NCBI GenBank assembly: GCA_910585465.1 | Contig: CAJUEW010000002.1 | Span: 248,001 to 312,000 of the forward strand | Length of the DNA stretch: 64,000 nt | Reading direction: 5' to 3' | DNA from: an uncultured Lachnospiraceae bacterium | GTDB taxonomy: Bacteria; Bacillota; Clostridia; Lachnospirales; Lachnospiraceae | Shown: piece after piece, positions 1-8,011 of the stretch | Layout: each line of letters starts with the position of its first letter | Numbering within the stretch: position 1 is the stretch's first letter | Translations under genes and position numbers: made by a program | The notes under the pieces: generated by a model | What the model was told of the DNA's origin: nothing | What the model saw: the letters and a program-made list of their open reading frames with translations, nothing else | The model's database searches: none

Positions 1-2
1 TT

Positions 3-941
3 CTGCTGCTGGTTCTGTACTCAGTTCTGTTTGTGGCAGCAGCATACCGGATACGGATTCAAAAGCAGGATGCATTCCGGATATCTGCGGATGCAGGCTG
101 GCTGTTCCGGATTGTTACCATACATTTTTCCCTGGACGGAAAGGACGGATGGAAAAAGGAGCTTCAGATACGGCTGTTCGGTTTCCCGATCAAAAAGCCC
201 TTTGAGGAGAAAAAACCGAAAAAACAAAAACGCAGGCGTTTAAAAAAGAACACAGTACCTGAAAATCCCCCGGTCTCGGCAGCTCCGGAACATGTTCCGG
301 AGCCGGAGGAGGAAGTAAAAGAGCAGGATCCGTACAATTTGCCGGAGGATTTATCGGACCGCTTCCGGTCAGAGCCTGAACAGCCTGTCCGGCCTCCAGG
401 GCAGAACGAAAGAGCCGGGCAGCAAAGAAGAGCAAAAAAGCAGCGGCACAGGCCTTCTCCCCTGAAAAAGCTTCAGACGTTTTTCCGAAAGCTCGTCTAT
501 GCAAGCAAAGGTATTTGTGATAAAATAATGAAAATAAGGGAAAAAATTACGGAAGCGGGAGATACCATTCGCCGTCTGCTGCAGCGGAAAGACGCACTTT
601 TAGAGTTCTGGAAACTTGAGGAGCACAGACGCGCCCGGGGAGCCGTTTTTAAAGAAGTACAGTATTTGTGGAAGAAATCCAGACCCAAAAAAATCCAGGG
701 AAAAGTCACCTTCGGATTTCAGGACCCTTCCATAACCGGAATATGCCTTGGCGGTATGAGTATGTTGTATGCCTGGTATCCGGACAGGCTTGAATTAGCG
801 CCGGATTTTGAGCAGGAAATTTGGGAAGGCGATATTCTGATGAGAGGAAAGGTACGGTTTTATGTGCTTGTCTGTATTCTGTGGAGAATTTACTTCAATC
901 AGGATATTCGTCATATGTATGAACAGTGGAAACAATTATAG
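3..941 (+). CDS. DUF2953 domain protein (YtfI-like), 5'-truncated by window edge
   Basis: The open frame runs unbroken from base 3, so the true start lies upstream of the window; the first visible residues (LLLVLYSVLFVAAAYR) look like the end of an N-terminal membrane segment. A charged, Pro/Glu/Lys-rich linker follows and the C-terminal part carries the DUF2953 signature (GFQDPSITG, then YPDRLELAPDFE and a closing hydrophobic stretch). DUF2953 proteins of spore formers (B. subtilis YtfI) sit directly before ytfJ, as here, with a 9-nt gap. Function is not established; a sporulation link is inferred from the neighbour. A GTG at 33 is an internal codon, not a supported start. Confidence 0.82.
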   Translation: MLLVLYSVLFVAAAYRIRIQKQDAFRISADAGWLFRIVTIHFSLDGKDGWKKELQIRLFGFPIKKPFEEKKPKKQKRRRLKKNTVPENPPVSAAPEHVPEPEEEVKEQDPYNLPEDLSDRFRSEPEQPVRPPGQNERAGQQRRAKKQRHRPSPLKKLQTFFRKLVYASKGICDKIMKIREKITEAGDTIRRLLQRKDALLEFWKLEEHRRARGAVFKEVQYLWKKSRPKKIQGKVTFGFQDPSITGICLGGMSMLYAWYPDRLELAPDFEQEIWEGDILMRGKVRFYVLVCILWRIYFNQDIRHMYEQWKQL

Positions 942-950
942 GAGGTTCTT

Positions 951-1352
951 ATGAGCGAAAAAAATAATAATAGTTTTGATTCAACCGTTTCTTCTCTTTT
1001 TAAGGGAATGGACCATTTTATTTCCAGCAAAACAGTGGTAGGAGACGCTATTACGGTGGGAGACACCATTATTCTTCCTCTGGTGGATGTTTCTTTCGGA
1101 GTCGGCGCAGGCGCAAGCTCCAGCGACAGTAAGAACAACGGGGCAGGAGGACTGGGAGGTAAGATTTCTCCAAGTGCAGTGCTTGTGATTAAAGACGGCG
1201 ACATCCGTCTGGTCAATGTAAAAAATCAGGATGCAGTGACGAAGGTGCTGGATATGGTACCTGATTTTGTAAATAAATTTACCTCCGGCAGATCCGGCGG
1301 CAAATCAGATCCGGAAGTGGATAAGGCGGTAGATGATATTTTAAACTCTTAA
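951..1352 (+). CDS. ytfJ: GerW-family sporulation protein YtfJ
   Basis: A 133-residue protein preceded by GGAGG at 941-945, which overlaps the stop of the DUF2953 gene, so the two are probably co-transcribed. It shows the family pattern: a short amphipathic N-terminus, TVVGDAITVGDTIILPLVDVSFGVGAGAS, a Gly-rich stretch, then the ISPSAVLVIKDGDIRLV core and a VPDFVNK end. YtfJ/GerW proteins are spore-associated in Bacillus and in spore-forming clostridia; B. subtilis keeps the same YtfI-YtfJ order. The length matches the family. Together with the SASP gene at 10268 it marks the host as a spore former. A strong hairpin with a U-run follows at 1424-1464. Confidence 0.92.
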   Translation: MSEKNNNSFDSTVSSLFKGMDHFISSKTVVGDAITVGDTIILPLVDVSFGVGAGASSSDSKNNGAGGLGGKISPSAVLVIKDGDIRLVNVKNQDAVTKVLDMVPDFVNKFTSGRSGGKSDPEVDKAVDDILNS

Positions 1353-1423
1353 ATGCCTTTTAATTAAAAAAAATTCATCTTTTTCATGTAAAGATCTTGC
1401 TTTTATAATAGAAAGACGTTATG

Positions 1424-1464
1424 CTATAAGTGTATTTCACAGAAATACACTTATAGCGATTTTT
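1424..1464 (+). terminator. Rho-independent terminator after ytfJ
   Basis: Perfect 15-bp inverted repeat (1424-1438 with 1442-1456, 3-nt loop) followed by CGATTTTTT. It lies between ytfJ and the DAACS symporter. A sigma-A-like TATAAT at 1404-1409 with TTTTCA at 1381-1386 (17-bp spacing) sits just upstream, so the hairpin could also act as a leader attenuator. Bases 1465-1570 contain nothing else I recognise. Confidence 0.8.
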
Positions 1465-1570
1465 TACGTCTCAGACGGACTGCGCAAGTTTCAAACGGCG
1501 CCGGAAATATGCAAAGCTCCGAGGGGGGATCGAGGGAGTCGCACTACAAAAAGGTATGGAGAAAAATACT

Positions 1571-2770
1571 ATGGAAAAGAAAAAACTGGGCCTTGTGCCG
1601 AAGCTTATCATCGCAATCATTCTTGGTATTTTAATCGGTCAGTTTCTTCCGGAAGGATTCTGCCGGGTAATTGTCACCGCATCAGGTTTGTTCAGCACAT
1701 TTTTAAAATTTATTATTCCTCTGATGATTGTTGCCTATGTTACTATGGGAATAGCAGATCTTAGTCAGGGCGCAGGCAGACTGCTTATCATTACTGTCTG
1801 TCTTGCTTACGGTTCCACCCTGATTGCGGGTTCCTGTTCTTATCTGGTGGCAGAAAGCCTGTTCCCAAGCTTTATGAGTCCGGAGGCAATGGAACAGATC
1901 GCCGCCACGGCTGATAATTCTCTGAGCTCTTATTTCAGTATTCAGCTTCAGCCGCTTTTGGACACGCTTTCTGCGGTTGCGCTGGCATTTGTTCTCGGAC
2001 TGTGCCTGTCCAATATGCGGGGCAGGGAAATTGGCAACAGCCTGTACAATGGCATGAAGGATTTCTCAGGCATTATTGACAAAGTGCTGCATACGGTCAT
2101 TATTCCGTTACTGCCGCTTTATATATGCGGTACCTTTACAGATATGACAAAATCAGGGAAAACCTTTGCCATTTTAAGTATTCTCTGGAAAGTATTTCTG
2201 GTTGTCATCGCTATGCATCTGATCTGCATTGTGATTCAGTTCGTCATTGCAGGCACTGTAAGTAAAAAGAATCCTCTCATCCTTATTAAAAACCAGATTC
2301 CGGGTTATACTACGGCATTGGGAACCCAGTCTTCCGCTGCCACCATTCCGGTTAATCTGGAATGCGCGAAAAATGACGGGGTGTCCGAGCAGATCCGCAA
2401 CTTTGTGGTGCCGCTGTGCGCCAATATACATATGGCAGGATCTATGATTACTATTACGGCCTGTGCGACTGCCGTCTGTCTCATGAATCAGCTTCCGATC
2501 AGCCTTGCCACAGTCATACCGTTTATTATGACCCTTGGAATTGCTATGGTTGCTTCACCGGGAGCTCCGGGAGGCTCTATTATGACGGCGCTTCCGTTCC
2601 TGTATATGGTATTCGGCGCGGAGGCAGGAGATCCGAACGGGCCGATCTGCGCAATTATGGTCGCGCTGTATATTACTCAGGATTCCTTTGGAACTGCCTG
2701 CAATGTATCAGGAGACAATGCCATCGGTGTGATCGTAAACACAATCTATGAGAAATGGATTAAAAAGTAA
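1571..2770 (+). CDS. Dicarboxylate/amino acid:cation symporter (DAACS family), probable serine uptake
   Basis: Multi-pass membrane protein of about 399 residues. The C-terminal half has the DAACS/SstT hallmarks: the SSAATIPVNLECAKN serine-rich hairpin, then SPGAPGGSIMTALPFL and QDSFGTACNVSGDNAIGVIV. It imports amino acids or dicarboxylates with Na+ or H+. I chose the ATG at 1571 because GGAG at 1558-1561 gives 9-nt spacing; the in-frame ATG at 1556 has no usable ribosome-binding site. It lies 24 nt before sdaAB, and the pairing with both serine dehydratase subunits suggests L-serine as the substrate. That substrate is inferred from context, not read from residues. Confidence 0.85.
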   Translation: MEKKKLGLVPKLIIAIILGILIGQFLPEGFCRVIVTASGLFSTFLKFIIPLMIVAYVTMGIADLSQGAGRLLIITVCLAYGSTLIAGSCSYLVAESLFPSFMSPEAMEQIAATADNSLSSYFSIQLQPLLDTLSAVALAFVLGLCLSNMRGREIGNSLYNGMKDFSGIIDKVLHTVIIPLLPLYICGTFTDMTKSGKTFAILSILWKVFLVVIAMHLICIVIQFVIAGTVSKKNPLILIKNQIPGYTTALGTQSSAATIPVNLECAKNDGVSEQIRNFVVPLCANIHMAGSMITITACATAVCLMNQLPISLATVIPFIMTLGIAMVASPGAPGGSIMTALPFLYMVFGAEAGDPNGPICAIMVALYITQDSFGTACNVSGDNAIGVIVNTIYEKWIKK

Positions 2771-2794
2771 GAGAAAAGCAGGGGATGGGAATAT

Positions 2795-3454
2795 ATGAAC
2801 GTATTTGATATTATCGGTCCTGTTATGATCGGGCCGTCCAGTTCACATACGGCCGGGGCAGTACGGCTGGGACGCGTAGCATGGAAAATCCTCGGAGAGC
2901 GGGCAGTAAAAGCAGAGATTCAGCTTTCCGGCTCCTTTGCCCATACATATCGGGGACATGGTACGGATAAGGCGCTGATAGCAGGAATTATGGGAATGCA
3001 TTCTGATGATGAACGTATCCGCCGTTCTCTGGAGCTTGCGCAGGAGGAAGGACTTTCGTTCTCCTTTACGGAAGAGGATATTCCGGGAGCCCATCCGAAT
3101 ACGGCCCGTATCAGCCTGGAAGGCGAGAACGGTGCCGGCTGTGTTATCCAGGGAGCCAGTATCGGCGGCGGCAACATTCTCGTTTCAGAGATTAACGGGA
3201 TGTCCGTATCCTTTACCGGGCAGTATAACACCCTGCTCGTGCTTCATTATGACAAGCCGGGAACCATTGCGGCAGTTACAAACTTTATGGCATATTCCGG
3301 AACCAATATCGGCAATTTCCGCCTGTCCCGCCCCAAAAAGGGCGGGGAGGCAGTTATGACAATCGAAGTGGACGGCGATGTATCGGACAATTTGATTCAG
3401 AGCCTCCGGATTCTGCCCAATATTATTAATGTTGTGCTTATCCGCGCAATTTAA
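2795..3454 (+). CDS. sdaAB: L-serine dehydratase, iron-sulfur dependent, beta subunit
   Basis: 219 residues, the usual size of the separate beta subunit in Firmicutes. The N-terminus has the signature IGPVMIGPSSSHTAGAVRLG, and the C-terminal third (from about residue 148, VLHYDKPGTIAAVTNFMAYSGTNIGNF) is an ACT domain. With SdaAA it forms the [4Fe-4S] enzyme that deaminates L-serine to pyruvate and ammonia in the cytoplasm. It is separated from sdaAA by 14 nt carrying AAGGAGGA and follows the symporter closely, giving an uptake-plus-catabolism operon. In B. subtilis sdaAB-sdaAA lies between yloV and recG; here the pair sits just upstream of that block. Confidence 0.96.
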   Translation: MNVFDIIGPVMIGPSSSHTAGAVRLGRVAWKILGERAVKAEIQLSGSFAHTYRGHGTDKALIAGIMGMHSDDERIRRSLELAQEEGLSFSFTEEDIPGAHPNTARISLEGENGAGCVIQGASIGGGNILVSEINGMSVSFTGQYNTLLVLHYDKPGTIAAVTNFMAYSGTNIGNFRLSRPKKGGEAVMTIEVDGDVSDNLIQSLRILPNIINVVLIRAI

Positions 3455-3468
3455 GGAGGAACAGACAG

Positions 3469-4347
3469 ATGCTGGAATATCATTCCATAGAGGCGCTCTG
3501 TTTTGCAGCAGAACAGGCGCATACTACCATATCAGCCCTGGCTCTGGCTGATCAGGCAGAACAAATGGAGACTTCTGAGGAGGAACTATATGCGCATATG
3601 GAGAGAAATCTTCATGTAATGATGGATGCTGTACACGAGGGAAAAAATCCTGATTTACGATCTGCTTCCGGACTGACCGGCGGGGATGCCGCTAAAATGG
3701 AAGCTTATGCCGAAACAGGAGGACTGACCGGAAAATTTTTGAACCATGCAATGGCGCGTGCTATCGCAGTCTCAGAATATAACGCCGCCATGGGTAAAAT
3801 TGTGGCATCGCCCACTGCAGGCTCCTGCGGAATTCTTCCGGGTACGGTAGTCTCTATGCTGGAGGAAGGAAGATGCGATGAACGCTCAGCCGTTATGTCT
3901 CTGTTTACAGCGGGAGCAATTGGTATGGTGATTGCAGAAAAAGCTTCTATTGCAGGCGCCCAGGGAGGCTGCCAGGCGGAGTGCGGATCCGCCTCCGCTA
4001 TGGCGGCGGCGGCGCTGGTAGAGCTTTCGGGAGGAACCCCGGCGCAGGCGGCGCAGGCCTGTGCCATAGCGATTAAAAATCAACTGGGACTGGTGTGTGA
4101 TCCGGTAGCAGGCCTGGTGGAAATTCCATGTATCAAACGGAATGTATCAGGCATTGCCATTGCATTCACATCTGCGGAAATGGCCCTTGCAGGCATTGAG
4201 AGCAAGATTCCGGTGGATGAATGCGTGGCGGCTATGCGCCAGGTTGGAGATATGCTTCCCTGCGCACTGAAAGAAACCGCCCTGGGCGGCCTTGCGTCCA
4301 CTCCCACAGGAATTAAGCTTAAAAAGCAGGTATTTGGTGAAAAATAG
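3469..4347 (+). CDS. sdaAA: L-serine dehydratase, iron-sulfur dependent, alpha subunit
   Basis: 292 residues, normal length for the catalytic alpha subunit. It shows the family core: SPTAGSCGILPGTV, GGCQAECGSASAMAAAALVELSGG and LGLVCDPVAGLVEIPCIKRN. The cysteines in these motifs are the expected ligands of the oxygen-labile [4Fe-4S] cluster. It works as a heterodimer with SdaAB to release pyruvate and ammonia from serine, a common carbon and energy route in fermentative clostridia. It is the last gene of the serine module; no clear terminator is visible in the 81 nt before the next gene. Confidence 0.96.
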   Translation: MLEYHSIEALCFAAEQAHTTISALALADQAEQMETSEEELYAHMERNLHVMMDAVHEGKNPDLRSASGLTGGDAAKMEAYAETGGLTGKFLNHAMARAIAVSEYNAAMGKIVASPTAGSCGILPGTVVSMLEEGRCDERSAVMSLFTAGAIGMVIAEKASIAGAQGGCQAECGSASAMAAAALVELSGGTPAQAAQACAIAIKNQLGLVCDPVAGLVEIPCIKRNVSGIAIAFTSAEMALAGIESKIPVDECVAAMRQVGDMLPCALKETALGGLASTPTGIKLKKQVFGEK

Positions 4348-4428
4348 TATTGCATATTACTTATAAAAGTGGTATATTAGTCCGGAAATATTAATATACT
4401 TTATAAAAGGTACGAAGGAGGATATGTT

Positions 4429-4764
4429 ATGATCAAACAGAGAAACATTGCCTTGTGTATTATTTTTTCATTGATTACCTGTGGTATCTATGAGCTTTAC
4501 TGGCTGGTATGCCTGACTGACGAAACAAACGCGGCGGCAGGAGAAGGCGGGACATCCGGAGTAATGGCTCTTGTATTTACATTAGTTACCTGCGGCATCT
4601 ATGGATTCTATTGGGCATATAAGTGTGGTGAGAAGCTGGATCAGGCAAAAACGAGCAGGGGCATGGCTGCTTCTAACGGGGGCATCCTTTATCTGATTCT
4701 GTATCTTTTCGGCGGAATTATTGCGCTTGCATTGATCCAGAATGAACTGAACAAGCTGGCATAA
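4429..4764 (+). CDS. DUF4234 small membrane protein
   Basis: 111 residues with three hydrophobic segments and a duplicated motif: LITCGIYELYWL near residue 18 and LVTCGIYGFYWAY near residue 56. That repeat is the DUF4234 signature. A strong GAAGGAGG lies 9 nt before the ATG. The stop shares its last base with the start of the following DUF2752 gene, so translation is probably coupled. Both encode small integral membrane proteins whose biochemical function is not known. I can say only that it is a genuine, conserved-looking membrane protein. Confidence 0.85.
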   Translation: MIKQRNIALCIIFSLITCGIYELYWLVCLTDETNAAAGEGGTSGVMALVFTLVTCGIYGFYWAYKCGEKLDQAKTSRGMAASNGGILYLILYLFGGIIALALIQNELNKLA

Positions 4765-5153
4765 TGGGAATGAAGGGAAGGCGGACATTAAATGTTTGTC
4801 TGGGAATCTTTATTCTGGCAGGATATTACGGATTCGTACAACATACCGGAACAGGCATACCCTGCCTGTTCCGGTATGTTTTTCATGTAAAATGTCCGGG
4901 CTGCGGCGTTACGCATATGCTGATGGCTATGGCTGAAGGAAACCTTTTGCTCGCCTTTTACAGCCATCCTGTCCTTTTCATTTTCAGTCCCTTTCTTGCA
5001 TGGCTTCTGGGAAAGGCTGTAAAGGGTTATATAGAAGGGGACACCGTGGTATGGAAAAGGTGGGAGAGCGCCGGTATGCTCATCTTTCTGACAGTTCTGC
5101 TTATGTTTACGGTAATCCGCAATATTGCTGATGCTCCTTATGGATTGTTTTAA
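4764..5153 (+). CDS. DUF2752 membrane protein
   Basis: 129 residues, overlapping the preceding stop by one base (TAATG). The family mark is the CPGCGVTH motif near residue 45 followed by AxxxGNLLLAFYSHPVLFIFSPF. There are about three membrane segments. DUF2752 proteins often neighbour DUF4234 or TM2-type proteins in Firmicutes, and their role is unknown. The CxxC pair could bind metal or form a redox pair; this is inference. AAAAAAGCC follows the stop without a clear hairpin. Confidence 0.85.
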   Translation: MGMKGRRTLNVCLGIFILAGYYGFVQHTGTGIPCLFRYVFHVKCPGCGVTHMLMAMAEGNLLLAFYSHPVLFIFSPFLAWLLGKAVKGYIEGDTVVWKRWESAGMLIFLTVLLMFTVIRNIADAPYGLF

Positions 5154-5182
5154 AAAAGCCTGAAAAAAAAGTAAAAATTTGC

Positions 5183-5211
5183 TTGCAAATTTCACCTGTA
5201 TCTGTTAGAAT
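5183..5211 (+). promoter_or_regulatory. Sigma-A promoter for rpmB
   Basis: TTGCAA (5183-5188), 17-bp spacer, TAGAAT (5206-5211), about 50 nt ahead of the rpmB start. Confidence 0.55.
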
Positions 5212-5263
5212 AATAAAAGTTGTGAGTCCTCATGGATTCAAATATATCTAAGGAGGTGCAATG

Positions 5264-5449
5264 ATGGCTAAATGTGCAATTTGTGACAAAAGTGTTCACT
5301 TTGGAAATAATGTGAGTCATTCCAATAGAAAATCCAGCAAAATGTGGAGATCCAATGTGAAATCCGTAAAAGTGAAGGTGAACGGCGGAGCAAAGAAAAT
5401 GTATGTATGCACTTCTTGCTTAAAATCCGGTAAAGTTGAAAGAGCTTAA
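5264..5449 (+). CDS. rpmB: 50S ribosomal protein L28
   Basis: 61 residues, MAKCAICDKSVHFGNNVSHS onward, ending in YVCTSCLKSGKVERA. The two CxxC pairs (AKCAIC near the N-terminus, VCTSC near the C-terminus) make this the zinc-binding C+ form. L28 is part of the large ribosomal subunit. Two ATGs are adjacent; I chose the second because it gives the canonical MAKC start and 8-nt spacing from AAGGAGG, although 5261 is also possible. It has its own promoter and terminator, and stands divergent from the yloU-like gene only by a small minus-strand gene. Confidence 0.96.
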   Translation: MAKCAICDKSVHFGNNVSHSNRKSSKMWRSNVKSVKVKVNGGAKKMYVCTSCLKSGKVERA

Positions 5450-5480
5450 TCGGCTGTCATATGAATGGAGATGCATGAGA

Positions 5481-5510
5481 GGGTTGTCAATGTGACAGCC
5501 CTTTTCTTTT
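5481..5510 (+). terminator. Terminator after rpmB
   Basis: GGGTTGTCA (5481-5489) pairs with TGACAGCCC (5493-5501) around a 3-nt loop, followed by TTTTCTTTT. An upstream GGCTGTCA at 5452-5459 could pair with the same 3' arm, an alternative fold. Confidence 0.8.
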
Positions 5511-5524
5511 TCCTGCCGCAGATG

Positions 5525-5671
5525 TTAACAGTTGGAAAAGCACTGATAGCCGCAGAGAATAAGGACGGCAGACAGGAAAATACGGAGGAACAGGTTTTCT
5601 TCCGGCAGGAACAGAGTAATAAAAATTCCGATGCCGATCCAGAACATGATAAAACCGACGGTTTTCTTCAT
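5525..5671 (-). CDS. Small two-segment membrane protein, 48 residues
   Basis: Reading the minus strand from the ATG at 5671 gives MKKTVGFIMFWIGIGIFITL, a short turn (FLPEENLFLRI), then FLSAVLILCGYQCFSNC and a TAA at 5525. There are two hydrophobic helices with a charged hinge, a typical small membrane protein. GGAGGG lies about 9 nt upstream of the start. It is convergent with rpmB. I do not recognise a named family, and the function is unknown. The clean ribosome-binding site, the Lys-rich start and the coherent topology support a real gene; the overlapping plus-strand frame at 5465-5779 has none of these. Confidence 0.68.
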   Translation of the reverse strand: MKKTVGFIMFWIGIGIFITLFLPEENLFLRIFLSAVLILCGYQCFSNC

Positions 5672-5861
5672 AGCCGGCCGCCCTCCTTTATTTTTGCATT
5701 ACTTCATTTCTATTTTCTATTCTATGCGGCAGGAAAGAAACATGTTACCATTTATTTATATAAAAATACAGCGGAATGAAAAAAATAAAAATTTATTTCA
5801 TTTTTGCTTGATATCGGGTATAATAGTTAATAATTATGTATCATAACCGGGAGGTATTCAT

Positions 5862-6218
5862 ATGCAGGGACAGATTAATACAGAGCTTGGAAGCATTATC
5901 ATTGATGCAGATGTGGTTGCCACTTATGCTGGTTCTGTTGCGATTGGATGCAGCGGAATTGTCGGCATGGCATCCTTAGATATGCGTGACGGCCTTATGA
6001 AGCTTTTAAAAAAAGACAGTATCAAACGCGGCATTGAGGTTGCGATTGAGGATAACGAGATTTATCTGGCATTCCACGTCATTGTGGCTTACGGAGTAAA
6101 TATTCCTGTTGTTTCCGAGAATCTGATTGATTCCGTCAAGTATCAGGTAGAAGAGTTTACCGGAATGAAAATCGGTAAAATTGACATCTTTGTGGAAGGT
6201 GTAAGAGTGATAGATTAA
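5862..6218 (+). CDS. Asp23/Gls24 family envelope-stress protein (YloU-like)
   Basis: 118 residues with the Asp23 fold pattern: TELGSIIIDADVVATYAGSVAIGCSGIVGM at the N-terminus and VNIPVVSENLIDSVKYQVEEFTGMKIGKIDIFVEGVRV at the C-terminus. These are small cytoplasmic proteins, some membrane-associated, linked to alkaline or envelope stress. The gene order rpmB, Asp23-family, DAK2-family, then recG matches B. subtilis rpmB-yloU-yloV-...-recG. The start follows CGGGAGG with good spacing; a TATAAT at 5819-5824 is a possible -10. It is 18 nt from the DAK2 gene and surely in the same operon. Confidence 0.9.
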   Translation: MQGQINTELGSIIIDADVVATYAGSVAIGCSGIVGMASLDMRDGLMKLLKKDSIKRGIEVAIEDNEIYLAFHVIVAYGVNIPVVSENLIDSVKYQVEEFTGMKIGKIDIFVEGVRVID

Positions 6219-6236
6219 CGAGGGAGGATCTTCATT

Positions 6237-7913
6237 GTGATTAAGACAATTGATGCTCAGATCGTCGCAAAGATGTTTCTGGGCGGTGCAAAAAATCTTG
6301 AATCCAAGAAAGAGTGGATTAATGAACTGAATGTATTTCCCGTACCGGATGGAGACACAGGTACAAATATGACGCTGACCATTACGGCAGCGGCAGGAGA
6401 AGTGGGCAATCTGAAGGAGCTGAATATGGAGACACTGGCAAAATGCATCTCCTCCGGTTCTTTAAGAGGAGCAAGAGGCAATTCCGGCGTTATCCTCTCT
6501 CAGCTTCTGAGAGGTCTTACAAAGGGAATCAAGGATTATGAAGAATTGGATGTCATCGACCTTGCCAACGCCATGCAGAAGGCAGTGGAGACTGCCTATA
6601 AGGCAGTTATGAAGCCGAAGGAGGGCACCATTCTGACAGTTGCTAAGGGAGCCGCGCTCAAGGCTGCAGAGCTTGCGGAGACGGTGGAAGATGTGGAAGA
6701 GTTCTGCCGCCTGGTGATTGAGGAAGCGGAGGCTGTGCTTTCCAGAACTCCGGACATGCTTCCGGTCTTAAAGGAAGCCGGTGTTGTGGATTCCGGCGGA
6801 CAGGGACTTGTGGAGGTTATGAAAGGCGCTTATGATGCGCTGATCGGAAAAGAGATTGATTATTCCTTTGAGGCTCCGAAAAAGGAATCCTCCGTTCAGA
6901 TTAGCGAGCAGACAAAAGCAGATATCCGGTTTGGCTACTGTACAGAATTTCTTATCATGCGCGAGAAAGCATATGATGAAAACACAGAGCTGGAATTTAA
7001 GGCTTTTCTAGAGTCTATCGGAGATTCTATCGTAGTCGTGTCCGACGATGATATCGTTAAGGTGCACGTACATACGAATGATCCCGGTCTGGCCATCCAG
7101 AGGGCACTTACGTATGGTTCCTTATCCCACATGAAAATTGACAATATGCGTCTGGAGCATGAAGAAAAGCTGATTAAGGATGCCTCCAGAATTGCGGAAG
7201 CGCAGAAGGCAGAAGAAGAGACGAAGCAGGAAGAGGAGAAAAATAAAACACGTAAAGCCATAGGATTTATTTCCGTATCCATCGGCGAAGGTATTGACGA
7301 AATTTTCAGAGGACTTGGCGTTGACTATCTGATTGAGGGCGGGCAGACGATGAATCCAAGCACCGAGGATATGCTGAAGGCAGTGGACCAGGTCAATGCG
7401 GACACGGTTTTTATTCTTCCAAACAATAAAAATATTGTTCTGGCTGCAAACCAGGCCAGCTATCTGGCAGAGGGCAAAAAAATTATTGTTATTCCGACCA
7501 AAACAATTCCCCAGGGAATTACAGCCATGGTAAACTATATTCCGGAGGAGAATGCGGAGGAAAACCGGACGCGCATGATGGAAGAGATCCAGAACGTAAA
7601 AACCGGACAGATAACCTATGCGGTACGTGATACAAGGATTGATGAAAAGGAAATTCACCAGGGCGATTATATGGGCATCGGCGACAGCGGTATTCTGTCA
7701 GTAGGAAAAGAAATTGCAAAGACCGCCATGGCTATGATGACAGAGCTGGTGGAGGAAGATTCGGAAATTATAGGTATCTATTATGGGGAAGAGGTATCCG
7801 AAGACGACGCACAGGCCCTTGGAAATAAGCTTGCCGGACAGTATCCGAATGCAGAGGTGGAAGTGCATTACGGCGGGCAGCCTATTTATTATTATGTGAT
7901 TTCAGTAGAGTAG
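6237..7913 (+). CDS. DAK2-domain protein, FakA/YloV-like
   Basis: 558 residues with the normal three-part FakA layout. An N-terminal DakL kinase domain carries NVFPVPDGDTGTNMTLT and GSLRGARGNSGVILSQLLRG, the Mg-ATP-binding aspartates and the Gly-rich loop. A middle domain follows, then a C-terminal DegV-like half (FISVSIGEGIDEIFRGLGVDYLIEGGQTMNPS). In Staphylococcus the homologue phosphorylates fatty acids held by a FakB (DegV-family) partner; a DegV-family gene lies at 39516. The start is a GTG at 6237 after GAGGGAGG. It is paired with the Asp23-family gene, as in many Firmicutes. FakA activity is inferred from family, not tested. Confidence 0.9.
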   Translation: MIKTIDAQIVAKMFLGGAKNLESKKEWINELNVFPVPDGDTGTNMTLTITAAAGEVGNLKELNMETLAKCISSGSLRGARGNSGVILSQLLRGLTKGIKDYEELDVIDLANAMQKAVETAYKAVMKPKEGTILTVAKGAALKAAELAETVEDVEEFCRLVIEEAEAVLSRTPDMLPVLKEAGVVDSGGQGLVEVMKGAYDALIGKEIDYSFEAPKKESSVQISEQTKADIRFGYCTEFLIMREKAYDENTELEFKAFLESIGDSIVVVSDDDIVKVHVHTNDPGLAIQRALTYGSLSHMKIDNMRLEHEEKLIKDASRIAEAQKAEEETKQEEEKNKTRKAIGFISVSIGEGIDEIFRGLGVDYLIEGGQTMNPSTEDMLKAVDQVNADTVFILPNNKNIVLAANQASYLAEGKKIIVIPTKTIPQGITAMVNYIPEENAEENRTRMMEEIQNVKTGQITYAVRDTRIDEKEIHQGDYMGIGDSGILSVGKEIAKTAMAMMTELVEEDSEIIGIYYGEEVSEDDAQALGNKLAGQYPNAEVEVHYGGQPIYYYVISVE

Positions 7914-7928
7914 AATAAAATTACAGAC

Positions 7929-7960
7929 AAAACGGCGCAAACGCGCCGTTTTGCGGTTTT
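7929..7960 (+). terminator. Terminator between the DAK2 gene and recG
   Basis: AAAACGGCGC (7929-7938) and GCGCCGTTTT (7943-7952) form a perfect 10-bp stem with a 4-nt loop, then GCGGTTTT. It lies 60 nt before recG, so it may only reduce read-through. Confidence 0.75.
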
Positions 7961-8011
7961 ACCGGAAAATTATAGAGAAAGGGAAAGGATAAAACGGGAG
8001 GACAGCTATCC

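Noticed and set aside
5465..5779. 104-codon plus-strand frame after rpmB
   Set aside because: It begins inside the rpmB terminator, has no ribosome-binding site and overlaps the better-supported 48-residue minus-strand gene.
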